Source of the DNA: Centroberyx gerrardi
Taxonomy: Eukaryota; Chordata; Actinopteri; Beryciformes; Berycidae
Length of the DNA stretch: 64,000 bases
Assembly (NCBI RefSeq): GCF_048128805.1
Contig: NC_135999.1
Location: 18,010,690 to 18,074,689 of the forward strand
Reading direction: 5' to 3'
How positions within the stretch are numbered: position 1 is the first letter of the stretch; each line of letters begins with the position of its first letter. Positions 52,869 through 64,000 of the stretch are shown here, piece after piece. The notes under the pieces are model-generated. The model was not told where the DNA came from. It made no database searches and saw only the letters and a list, made by a program, of their open reading frames with translations. Both the position numbers and the translations under genes were made by a program.

Positions 52869-54659
52869 CTGACTAAGGAAGGGCAAGTCTTCATTTGCAA
52901 GTTCTTGTATGCGTGTGGCATACAGACAGGAAGTAGCATGTGTATCTCCTTTAGTAACGAGTAGTTCCTCCCACTTCCCTTGACTGCCCCTATCCCTGTC
53001 AGGACATGAGCTGTCATTTAAGCAACAGTGCTGCAACTGATCTTTGAACCCAAATCCAACTCAACACTTGCCACTTTTACAGTATGTGTACACAATCGTT
53101 CCACTTCCCACATCAGGAAATACCTGGACACTCTCCTCCCTCCTTCAGTTAACAGTGTCAATTTAAAAAAGTATCACCTTTCCAGTTCCCTTCAGGGTAC
53201 ATAAGCAATGTGCTAGCCTGTGTCCATATACTAACTTGCAGAGACACCATACGCACAGATAAACACTACAGCATTTCTACAGTCTAAATTATGTCTCAGA
53301 TTTCGGGTGATTTTAAAAAATTCTGCAGTAGTAAAAACATGCAAGATTGTCTGTTCATAGGTAGTCAAATATGTTTTCATATTGTGAGTGGACGCGCACC
53401 ACCATACAGGTATCTACTGTACTATACAGTACATTGTATGCATTTCAATGTGTGCCTGGAGGCTGTAACAGAAAGTCTTTCGTCACCTGAACCAGCATTG
53501 TGTGTGAGCAGACAAACCTGGCAAAGCAATCAGGTTACATTGAATCTGCAGTGTGGGACTTCTTCACCCAAGGTCGAAAGCTCTGGCTCATACAGGTGCA
53601 AGACGCTGGCTGCCAATTCTAATCTTGATTTAAAAGATTTCCTGTCCTGATATGAGCAACCTACAAACTGTTTATGACATGTTCTGTGAGCTACAGTGTG
53701 GCAAATAGGCAGGATCAGTATTTGCAATGAAGGTTACACTGGCAATAAAAGTGAGTTGCCTTGCATGCTCAAATAATCTTTGTTTAGATTTAGTTAATTA
53801 CTCACTTTTCAACCACTCGGTAAGTACTGCCTCTTGAGAAACCAGCAGACAAGACTGAATCCTTATCACCACAGATTGATGTGGCTTGGATAGCCGGCAG
53901 GTAGCCTACAAAGCAGTACAAATGCCAACTTTATACCAATATTTTCTGTCTACTCAAGACTGAATACACTATTTTGAGCTTGTAAATTTCTTTTAGAATT
54001 TTCTCAGTTGCAATTAGCCCCTCTCCTAGGCTCTCGTGGATGTGCACCCATTGTAGTTCCTCTTATGATCATTTTATAGGCTAATTCTTCTCAAAAACTG
54101 ATGAAATTGTACACAAAGATAATGCTGTGGTGACGGCTACAGGTACAACATACATGCAGCTGCCATCACGGGATCGGCAACCACAGGGAAATGAACAGTA
54201 TAGCTGCTGACTCACAACCTGACAGTTTTTCCAGGGCCTGCCAGAGAATAACAGGTTCTACAGCGCATAGCACATGATTCTTTAAGCGCGAGAGTCCCAT
54301 AAACAAATTGATTTAAGTGGGTTTGCTACAGTGCACCTGAATTGTCTTACTCCATAACTATCCAGGCGATAAACAGATGCATAATTATCCCAGAGGTGCG
54401 AAATTCACCAAACATGATTAAGATATGTGTGATATATGTACGGTCCCTCAACATTACCACAAGCTGTAAATGTTCTGATGACACTAAGTGTAGCTAACTA
54501 ACACTATATCCCTAAACTAGACCTTCATGTATGAGTGGTATGTGTAGAGAAGAAGTGACAGACTGTATGCTTCCCTGGCACCAGACAGCAAGCCATCTGT
54601 GGTAGAATAGTTTCAGTTTCAACTTCTGCATGTGGCTCCAAGTGACTGTTTGTACGTGG

Positions 54660-54692
<33 letters not shown>

Positions 54693-57055
54693 TGAACGTG
54701 TGTATGTTTGCATGCATCATATGTGATTAGGGTGTTTGTGTCTGTGTGTGTGTGTGCGTGTGTGAATGAACAGGGTTGAATCAGTAAACACCAGTCTGAA
54801 TGCAAACCGGTCATTACCAGAGCAGCCACACCCGTGTCTCTTCCTCCGCTCTCTCCCTCTCCCTCTCTCCCTCTGTGTGTGAAAGAAGAGACTTGGTACC
54901 TCAACTTCAGCGAGCACTGATTTGGAAAAGGCAAGATTTACACCACACGCATTTTCGACTATAGCCAACAAGTCTACAGCGGAGGTGGCTGTGGTTGCGG
55001 TGGTGTGTGAGCGACAGAATGGGAGAGACAATCTAAAGGAGATTATGTGTTGCTTACTCACACCTTGACCTCTAATTCAAGGTAAAAAGGGAAATTCTGC
55101 TTATCCCTTTAGGAACGCACTGTTTGTGTGTGTTTAAATTAACAGGCCCTTTAAAAGCGTGTCTGTCCAACTGTGAAGTATGGACAGGCTACTGGTGGGA
55201 CTGACCAGGAGTCGAGTTCGTAATGATTAGCTCAAGCCTAACCTCACTCATTTAATTATCCAGACACATGCACAGACAGTTCACCAGACACCTCTCTCCT
55301 CTCATCACAGGAAACCAATGTGGTCGATGTACTCTCCTTTAGAATCGTGGACAGTTTCTGAGAACACGACACCTGGTTGCTCAAGACAGCACAGAGCAAC
55401 CTACACATTTCTGAGGAATGCTTTCTTTTTTTTTGTGTTTTTTTTTTTCAAAACAGGAGATGACACATTTTGGCACATTTTGACCAATGCACACAATCCA
55501 TGCTTTAAGCTTTTGCTCTACAAAAGTCTAATTAGAGACATTTTTACATCAATCTATATCAAAGCCTTTACAAGAATGAACAAATCTATCGTTCTAAAGA
55601 ACTCCGAAGCTGAAATCTATATTTTGGGGTTGTGCATTTAAACCAATGAAATGTTCAAGATAGTAAATGAACAGTGTTGCCAGTACGGAAACTGATCCCT
55701 TGAACGAAATATACAGAGAAACTGTTTTGCTTTGGTGGTCCTATTTCTCAAGTGTACATAATGAGGCATCTTCTGTGTTTACTCTCACTTTGCCTAAAAA
55801 TATATTGTTTTTAGATTTGTAAAGATGAGCTTACAAATAGATTCTAAAATATTACATATGGATATTGTCATTTCCCCCTCACAAAACTTAGAATGGCAGC
55901 TGTAATCACATTTCTTCACTCGTCATCACAAACTCTGTGAAACATCAAGATAAAGGAGACAGATTTACAAGCACCTTTTTTTTTCTTAACCATCTTTCCT
56001 CTCTCTCAGGATGCTTACCATCTTTACATGTACTTTAATAACCCATGCACAGGAATAATTAAGCTAACTGTGATAAACATGTCACTGGATAGTAAATCAA
56101 CTGTCCCAAACAACATTTACCTACTGGACAAGCATGTAGGATAGGCTCAAATGAAGGCGTTTATCTTACCAAGGATGCCAAATACATGTGTTAAATACTT
56201 GAACAGTTAAGCTGATCTTAGGATATCAACATCTGACTCATAATTAGCATGCATACAATCACAATTTCACTTTCTGTGTGCCACCTAGGCCAAGTGCACA
56301 TGTAGCTGAGTGTAACAGACTCAAAAACAGCCAAGAGATCAAGATAAAAAAAAAAAATTTGAAACATATTTTTGTGTATCATCTTAAGGTTTTTTTCATG
56401 GAAGAATGAGCTATACTGCCTACTGCTTGCGTCTACAAAGGGGCAAAAGCTGTTTGTTTCACATTTGTGATTCAAGATGGGCTCATTTACAAGAAAGGGC
56501 ACGGTCACATTCACAGCCTTGTGGATGTTCAGGCTGTAATGAACTCCAGGCTCCTTCCGACCCCTTGAGACAGTGCAGATGCCACAGCATGCTGATGGGA
56601 GCCAGCCGACCCCCGGCAGGGACGCGCACACAGCAGACAACAAGGTCGGTCTGAAAGGCGACAACTTTGTCTCCATTTCAACAGCCAAGTATTTCAAAAC
56701 TCCGCGTTGCCTCACATGTGTAGCATTAGCCATAGAAATGTACAGGGGAAAAAACTCCTACTTTAAGCTATTTCTTCTTTCTTTGAACTCGTTTATCAAG
56801 TAAATCCAGATTTGAGGCCTTGCCGAGTTGTTAGGTGTGTTTTTTGTCGCACCTATGCTCACCTAGCCCTACGCAACTTCTACTACACCCACTGAACAAT
56901 AGGTGAAAAGGTACAACACAAGGAGAAACGTGCGCTTACAGTTTTTCTTCTCTGCTTCTACTGGAGCTTCATTCCAGATGTTTTTTCTTTCTTGTTCGTT
57001 CCCTCCACAAAGGCAAACTCCACAGTCTTCCACTACCTGTGTTTTGGACTTTCGG
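51480..57055. other. lpar2 5' intron or upstream DNA
   Basis: No coding exon recognised in about 5.5 kb. Simple repeats: (GT)n at 52815-52866, (GT)n at 54660-54690, CT/CCCT-rich near 54840-54870, T runs near 55428-55448. If the promoter candidate at 57.1-57.25 kb belongs to lpar2, this is its first intron. Confidence 0.5.
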
Positions 57056-57081
57056 TTCCCTCTGTTTTCAGCGGTAATACC

Positions 57082-57260
57082 TGTGCTGTACGCCCCGGGA
57101 GGAGAAAGGGTGCGGCAGAGTCTGCTGGCTCTCTATCACAATAGGGAGAGTGGAGGTTTTGGTACGCCGATACTCTCAACCTGAGCGCCCGGTATCCGCC
57201 CCCACCGGACCCCCGTTGGATGCCTGCGAGGCGGAACAACCAATCAGAGAAGGAGCTGAG
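57082..57260 (-). promoter_or_regulatory. Candidate promoter and non-coding first exon of lpar2
   Basis: A GC-rich patch in otherwise A/T-rich DNA. On the minus strand an ATTGG (inverted CCAAT) at 57244-57240 and a GGGGGCGG GC box near 57196-57203 precede a stretch that ends at a possible donor CAGCACAG/GTATTACC (exon end at 57082 or 57081). Orientation and position suit a spliced 5' UTR of lpar2. No transcript evidence. Confidence 0.4.
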
Positions 57261-57724
57261 GAGTGATTGACAGTGAATAGAGAAGGGATTTTATTCACGC
57301 GGGTTGGCATGATTTTATTTGTGTTAGGTTAGGAGCGAGGCCCAGGTTGAATTATTGATGTAGTGACGCGAGGTTAGCCGGAGGTTATTCTCGCGTAGAG
57401 GAATATTATAGCGAAAATGCATAAGCCTGGTATGAATCAATTTTCATTCACCACCTTGCACTCCAAGAGATTGAAAGGTGCTGAAGAGTACCAAAAAGTG
57501 TTTTTTTAGGATAGTGTTGTAACAGGGTGAAATATTCACCTGTAATTACACAAAATCTTAATCTATAGTTTTCATTACCTGAAGTGTAACCTTCCATTAA
57601 AAGTGTCTTTAATTGTCAGATGTACTGTGACTCTTCCTCCCACTGTCCCATGCCCTTCTTCTGGTCCCCTATACACTCCAACCCCTTCTGCTTCCCTTTT
57701 GTCATGCAATTTTAATCCATTTTA

Positions 57725-58312
57725 CAGTGTTGTAGTATTCGAGTCCGACTCAAAACCCAGTTTTGATGACTTGTGACTCAACTCAGACTTAAATATTGAT
57801 GACTTGGACTTGGATTCAGACATGCGCACTGAGGACCTGAACTTGGGACTCAATCATCTTAGACATAGCCTACACAACTTTTCAGCCTTGGCCTAAATTT
57901 GTACCTAATCATCTGGTTGGCCTACATGTAGATATAGGCTATGATAAATGTATCTTACAACACAACCACTGATAGGATGAAGCAACATATCAGTTATGCA
58001 GTGCATGGGAATGACAACATTGCTAGATGAAGATGCAGAAAAGCGGAAGAGACTGTATGCAAGCAAGACACAAATATTGTCCATGTGTTATTGTATCAAT
58101 GTGGAAAATGAATCTATATGGGAAAATCTGTAGTTTTAGTAGTAGTGTTTTTTTTTAAATTTGTTCTTGCATGGATTACTTAAACTCAAAGTGGTTACTC
58201 AGACTCGGACTGGAGTACTGAGGACTTGAGACTCGACTCAGACATGACATTGGTAACTCGGACTTGGACTCAAATTTGGGACTTGAGGTTTGGTGATTTG
58301 ACTACAACACTA
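57725..58312. mobile_element. Non-autonomous hAT-like element (CAGTGTTGTAGT ends)
   Basis: 588 bp. Ends CAGTGTTGTAGT (57725) and ACTACAACACTA (58312) are inverted repeats. Flanks CCATTTTA (57717-57724) and CCATCTTA (58313-58320) match at 7 of 8. The subterminal parts are full of GACTC/GACTTG words (GAGTCCGACTC, GACTTGGACTTGG). No ORF. Confidence 0.87.
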
Positions 58313-58503
58313 CCATCTTATAGTTTAAAGTCTTTCTAGTTACTTATTTTCACCCTACATTGTATAATACAGTTGTGTAGCCTACATGTTGATATGTGTA
58401 TTGTCGTTTTTGGTAGTATGGATAACTTTATTTTCAACCTGTCATAACCTACAGGCTAGCCTCTTCTCTTTAAATGCTATTCCCCCTCTGTATCTACTCT
58501 CTG

Positions 58504-58721
58504 TAGGAGCTGTAGCTTTTGGTTGGGCACTGTTTAATTTGGAATGCTGTTTCTTTTGTTTGTTTGTCTGATTTCAGGTATGTCTCTTTATTTATTGGGT
58601 TTTGAGTCTTACAAAAAAGTTTTCTTATTGCCTTTTGTTGTAACTCCATGGGAAGAAGAGCTGTAGCTTTTGGTTGGGCACCATTTAATTTGGATGCTGT
58701 TTCTTTTTGTCTGACTTCAGA
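58504..58721. repeat. Direct repeat of a ~65-75 bp pyrimidine-ending unit
   Basis: GAGCTGTAGCTTTTGGTTGG begins at about 58507 and again at about 58659 (offset near 152). Both copies run through TTTAATTTGGATGCTGTTTC into a T-rich tract ending TTCAG, like a splice acceptor. No coding frame continues from either. Confidence 0.8.
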
Positions 58722-58769
58722 GAATAAATGAATCATCCTGCAACTACTGCAACCACACAACACAGAGAT

Positions 58770-59510
58770 TACACCGGATATACTAGAAGCACTGACAACT
58801 TAATCAGTACTTCACATGATAATACCTCCATGAAGCACAATTTGCAATGCAGAATCTTAAATCTAATCAGTCTAACCTCTAGCCTAAACTCAAAATGAAG
58901 CCATTTCTGGTTTATAGGGAGATAAAAAAAAAAAAAAAAAAAGGTAAAGATAACAAGGCTGATGAAATGGCAAATAAACTGATCTGCCTGGCTGTTTCAC
59001 CTTACTTGTGGTCCTAACAATAAAACTGTACCTCACCCATAACCTATGGAGAACGAACCTGTAGCTTGGAGTTTATCTGTCCATAGAGATAGTTATATGA
59101 TACAATGTATGCAGTACAATATTCACCTCAACATTGAAAATAGATGTGACATTTCCGCAGTGCAAAGAGAGGATGTGGGCCATGGCTGTTTGCACTTGAG
59201 ATTGCTGCAATAATGTTTATGGAACTTCAGAGGGCGATCAGAAGCACAGCCATTGTCTAATAATGAAAATGACTAGAGAAAGCGGGGAAAAGATAAGGAG
59301 GGAACGACAGGAAGAATGCAAGATAGACATAGATGGGGCGAGAGTGAAGGGGCAGAGTAAAGAAAGAGTGGAAACGCTTTCCTGTTTACAAGATGAACTG
59401 AGCGTGTGGGTGTGTGGAGGTTAGGGCTGAGAGGAGACACAGGCGTGTTTGCTCAACATGTACAACTTACTTTCCTTATTAGGTGCCCTTGTGTGCAAGT
59501 TGCATGTCAC

Positions 59511-59574
<64 letters not shown>

Positions 59575-61526
59575 CGTGTGTCTTCCAGCAGTCATACTTT
59601 CCAGTTGTTGTATCAGGCCCCTCCACTCCCTGATTTCCTCTCAGCGCCATGGACAGTTGCTCTGAGGCTGTTCTGTCACCATGACGACATGGATGCTGAT
59701 CTCCTCCATGCCTTCCACACCTGTTTGACAGGTATAAACAAATATATAATATTAGGACAGGGAGACCAGTCAGCCAAAGGGGAATACCATTAAATTTGAA
59801 GTTTGAAATAATATTGCACTATGAATTACATACTGTGGCAATTATACAGTAGCAAGGGAGAAGGATTTGTATTATTCATTAACCTATAATGTCCTACTGA
59901 GGTACAGCTCCATTCAAAGTTCATCACAAGTTAATGTCTTGCCTCTCCATTGTCTAGATTTGGGAGAGAACTGTTGATGCTCACAAATAGTGATGGGTTA
60001 TCCAAGGCCTTTAGGACAGCATATGAGAATTCTTCATTTAAGTGGTAATTCCCTATAAGGTGAGGGAGGTATGGTGCCAAAGCTCCTGGTGATAGAACCT
60101 TTTCATTAGCAGTGATATAGAATGTGGCATGCATTCACATTAAAGGGTCACCAAAATATTTTAATGTATCAGAAATAGTCATCAAAGGGGGTTGCAATGT
60201 AAACAACAATGGAGAAGAATCTGGAACGGCAACATTGTATATCATGGTTAAATAGATATGATGTGCTGGTGCAATTAATGTAGCCTGGGAATGGGATATT
60301 AATCTAGAATATAAAAAACAAAACCACTTATTTCTAAGCATAATGCTCTACTACTAAAAAAAAAAGTCTGAAAGGACTATGAGGTCAAAACACATCAAAC
60401 ATTTTTCATAAAAGAACACTGCTCTTAAATAATTTTGTTGGCGCAGCCTTTCACTGGGAGTTACCCATGGGAGACGAGATCCGGCGTATAAATTTTGGCT
60501 TTATTGCAGCAAACGGAAGTTCACCTAAGGAACAGGAAGAAGAAAGGGAAAAGGAAAGATTGCGTGACTCCAAAGACGACCACGGAGGAAAAGCAAGGTA
60601 ACAGAAGGCCAGAGTGATTCATCAAGGAGGGAGTGAACGTTTTCGACCCAGTGTGGTGAAATAGCAGAGAGACAGGGGAAGGAATAGCCAGAGATTGTAA
60701 CAAGAACTGAATGACAGCCAAACTGCCTCCCAGAGACATCCATGCGCACCATAAAACAGCGAGATCCAGTGCGTGAGACGGACTTTGCGTGTGAGAATGG
60801 GAATGTGTCAGCAAGTGTGTGTGTGTGGAAATTGAGTGGGGCTTGTGCAATGTGTACAAGTTTGTGGGATTGTGACTGTACGAGTTTATGTGTGTGTGTG
60901 TGTGTGTGTGTAAATGACATATGGAGTTGCTTATTGTCATCTGGCATCGATTTTGTGAGGGCCTTGATGTCCCAATGATTACCCTCATCCCCAATTCCAT
61001 CCGCCCCAATCCTCCAGCACCATTAACGGGAAGACTGTAGCAACTCTTACTCACTCTGAGCTGAGTGTAGAGAGAACGAAAAAACGTACGTGTGTGCATA
61101 ATGTGAGTTGTTGGTATGTAGTGCTGTATATGTGCATGCCCCCCAACCATGGCTTTTTCCCTCTTAAAAGATGACATCATCTCCTCCACTCTTCTGAAGA
61201 ACTGTGTAGCTCACAGTGGACACTACCCTCTGTGTGGTCATGCCTGTTAGAGAGAAAACAGAACTGAAAGAGCGTGTGTGTGTGTGTGTGGGGAAGGTGG
61301 ATTTTTGCATGGCAGCACACACATTTTTGTTAGCTGTAGCGGAGACAATATGCCTCAATATGCAATAAATACAAATTTGGGTGAAATTGAAATTTGTTCA
61401 GCTGTTTTTTTGCTTTTTTTTTTTGCTATCCGTAGTTTATACTGCTGGTTGATTGTATAAGAGGCCAGGAACGCTAAGAGTTGTGGTTCTCTGCTTCTAC
61501 AAGAGGATCACATGACTGTTCCATGG

Positions 61527-61563
<37 letters not shown>

Positions 61564-62970
61564 GCTTGCCCACTGACCACAGTTGTGATTGAGCCAGCTC
61601 TAATATCGGTCCCTACACACTGTACAGTCATGCCTAATTTCTCTCATTCCATTTCGGCTATTCATTCACCTGCCCCATCATCCCTCTGCCTCATATTTTC
61701 CCCCTCTTCTTTTCTTACCCACTTATTTCTCTTCTTCTTCTTCTTCTTCTTCATTAACCCACTAATGCTCCCCATGTTCCCTTTCACTATTTCTCTTCTA
61801 AATGTTTCACTCAACTGTCAACACCCTACACTGTCAGCACCTCTCTGCCAACACTCCCTTGGGTCTTTTCTATTCAGGCATTCTCCTCCTCCCCTCCTTC
61901 AGTCATTTGTACATTACATATATATTGTAGGCATTCTTATCTGCAGAAGCAAGAGTGTGTGCGGTTTATCACCAGTATCCACTATCGTTCTTGCCCTTTT
62001 CTCAACCTCTCACCTGATAAATTCAGAGGCCTGCTTGGCAGTATTCCCTCACTTAGTTTCACTGACCCCCCCTCCTCCCCTCCCAGTGGGGTTTGGAAAT
62101 GCAGCAGGTTTCTGTCACGCCCCTTGGCTTGATTTTAACATGCAAAATGTATATGCAAAACCACAGTGGCAATGGCATTCATTTGAAAGTCAAAGGTAAA
62201 GGAAGGGAAAAGCTGTGTCTTTCTGCTTGCCAAATGAAAGGAAGAAATGTTAAACACATCTGCACAACAGCAGATTTATCAGTGTACCCGGCACACTGGG
62301 CTATCAGACTGCTCAAGGTCACAGGCAACACCAAGTTTAGATACGTTTTAAGTAACAATGTGAACACATTCTACCAGGCCACAAAATTGTCTCTGATAAA
62401 CACTTTGTTTCAGTCTTAATCTCTCTTTAGCCTCGCAACAAACACCTCCTTTTATATCACTTTACTCAAGCACACTCTACTTAAAGCTTCAGGCATATGA
62501 TCACTGGCAAACATTTTTTAATAAAACAGTGGCAGTTGGTGACCAGTCTGCTGACACACATGAATATAAGCCTGATCCTGGATTGCTACATTCAAAAGGA
62601 GTGCTTTAATGAAAACAAAATAAATAATTTATAACTTATATTTTAAACTGTGCAATACTGATTCCAGTAATAATTTTGTGCAATAATAACAAAGGGGAAG
62701 GAAAAAAGCAGGAGTGAAAGGCCCAGGTCAGGGATTTCCTCCTACTCCTCCTCCCCCACACCCACCCACAAATTTCTTACAGTATTTTTCTTATTTCTAT
62801 ATTATTGTTGTTATATATTGCAGTATAATGCACATACTTTACATATTTTTATAATGCACATATGGTACTATACTACTTTTATTGTAGTATAATGCACATA
62901 TTCTACATATTTTTATATTTATTTCTTATTTCTATTTTTCTTATAATTTCTCTATGACTATATATATTTC
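58770..62970. other. Intergenic stretch with simple repeats, no supported gene
   Basis: Repeats: A run at 58927-58942, (GT)n at 59513-59570, short (GT)n at 60890-60910, (AC)n at 61526-61562, (TTC)n at 61731-61752. An 87-bp open segment between acceptor- and donor-like sites (59645-59731) is the only exon-like item. Confidence 0.5.
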
Positions 62971-62974
62971 TGTG

Positions 62975-63035
62975 AGCAACTGCAACGAAACCCAGTTTCC
63001 CCTCGGGGATCAATAAAGTATTTCTGATTCTGAAA
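62975..63035 (+). mobile_element. 3' tail of a LINE-like fish retroelement
   Basis: The phrase CCAGTTTCCCCTCGGGGATC followed by AATAAAGTATTTCTGATTCTGA is a familiar 3' end of fish non-LTR elements. No coding part is attached. Upstream 62800-62960 has diverged A/T repeats (TATAATGCACATA three times). Confidence 0.5.
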
Positions 63036-64000
63036 ACCACTGTCCTCTTTGCTGATTTGAGTTAAATGTATATGTTAAATTGAAAAACCATAGCTCACCA
63101 CCTCTTTCCATCTCATCAGCTCCCTCCCCTGGCTCAAACTGGACAAATCAAACTGGACTCCTCAGTGTTTGGTAATGGCTCCTCCAGGTCTGCGCCTCTG
63201 CCAAAGACAGCTACATTGTTTGAATGTCTCCCATATGAGAAGATCTCTCAATGCAGAACACAAAGAACAAAAACACGTACAATGAGGTTAAATTTTTTTT
63301 TATATTATTTTAATACTTTTCTTAAAAAAAAGAGATGTTTTACTCCATAATCAGAACAGGATGAATCTATTGACCTCAATACCTCACTCACCAACATACC
63401 AACAGGTTGTTCAAGGTAAAATAAATCAAAGAAAAATAGCGTAGGGGGGGAAAAAAACTCAAAACAATCAAATATGAAAAGGGAAAAGAAATGAATCAAA
63501 CATTAAAAAACACAAAAAGCGAATATAGAACCGAATACACTCATGGATCTCTGGGCCAACCAAAGGGAAGTGGGACAATGTCCCGCCCCCTGAAAAACAC
63601 AATGGCACACGACAACCCAAGACTGTTACCATGGACACTGGAAACATTTTTAAAATGGAACTAAAAAACAGGATGAAAATTAACCTAAATAGAGTCTATT
63701 ATACAGATTGTAGAAGCTGTGATGATAGTGGTGGCGATTGTGGACAAGACAAGTAGGAAAGATTAAAAACATGAACATGATGAAATGAAACAATCCAAAA
63801 ATGAAAGAAAATGTGTAAGTAATGAAACAATTAAGTGCAGTAGCTAGTTGATATAGCTACAGAACGGTGGAGCCTAGTAAAGTAGTGACATACAATGATT
63901 TGGAACCGCTTATTCAAACTATTACAGAGCAAACTGGTGCATAACATTTGATTTAAAAGGGATAAAGGAAAATTAAATAGCAATAAAAAAATGTAGCCTT
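63036..64000. other. A/T-rich right edge of the window
   Basis: No exon, RNA gene or bounded repeat supported. Confidence 0.5.

Noticed and set aside
56218-56733. 171-codon minus-strand ORF
   Set aside because: No domain, mixed composition with hydrophobic tail, no splice or promoter context; likely chance.
59645-59731. 87-bp open segment between AG and GT sites (plus strand, contains PWTVALRLFCHH)
   Set aside because: Only one frame is open, no partner exon was found either side, and the sequence suggests no family. Too weak to list as a gene.
61585-62199. 204-codon plus-strand ORF
   Set aside because: Ser/Pro/Phe-rich composition spanning a (TTC)n tract, no recognisable domain or splice partner; consistent with chance in pyrimidine-rich DNA.

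Overview
This window is from a ray-finned (teleost) fish. Genes are split into many short exons with canonical GT/AG junctions, long (GT)n, (CT)n and (GA)n microsatellites are everywhere, and the intergenic DNA is full of small non-autonomous transposons and SINE- or LINE-tail-like repeats. No tRNA, rRNA, CRISPR or prokaryotic signal was seen. The species cannot be named from the sequence.

Layout, left to right. (1) 36-6329, + strand: the 3' fourteen coding exons of a GPR107/GPR108-family seven-pass protein, best matched by its C-terminus to gpr108; the 5' exons lie outside the window. (2) 8059-10973: three hAT-type transposons nested one inside another, each with a recognisable 8-bp target duplication; the outermost keeps a BED zinc-finger remnant. 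(3) 11835-15733, +: a complete seven-exon gene for a secreted SOUL heme-binding-family protein with a long Pro/Ser/Thr tail and a start codon split by an intron. (4) 22358-18211, -: a complete type I keratin gene whose rod-exon lengths (83, 157, 162, 126) fit the type I pattern and whose tail is a very long repetitive domain. (5) 39064-25361, -: a complete 18-exon camsap3 gene, for a microtubule minus-end-binding protein of about 1594 residues. (6) 43678-44091, +: a single-exon ORF for a small, very basic protein with a predicted N-myristoylation signal, not recognised. (7) 45758-45660, -: what looks like an isolated last coding exon of an unrecognised gene. (8) 51465-48773, -: a complete three-coding-exon lysophosphatidic acid receptor gene, closest to lpar2. 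(9) 51.5-64 kb: mostly non-coding, with a candidate lpar2 promoter near 57.1-57.25 kb, another hAT-like element and many simple repeats.

Reading-frame sums support the gene models: summed exon lengths for camsap3 (4785), the SOUL gene (1071) and lpar2 (1074) are multiples of three, and the gpr108 segment is 1350 after one split-codon base. The keratin model also closes (2364), but its last splice pair was chosen partly because it does.

The genes are not an operon or a pathway. From established knowledge, human GPR108, CAMSAP3 and LPAR2 all lie on chromosome arm 19p13, so part of this window looks like a conserved vertebrate neighbourhood, with the SOUL and keratin genes as additional members here. 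The most distinctive observations are the triple-nested hATs with retained target duplications, the keratin tail with a 67-residue higher-order repeat ended by a UGA inside a repeat copy, the 251-bp tandem duplication that copied part of a gpr108 exon, and the unrecognised myristoyl/poly-basic ORF.
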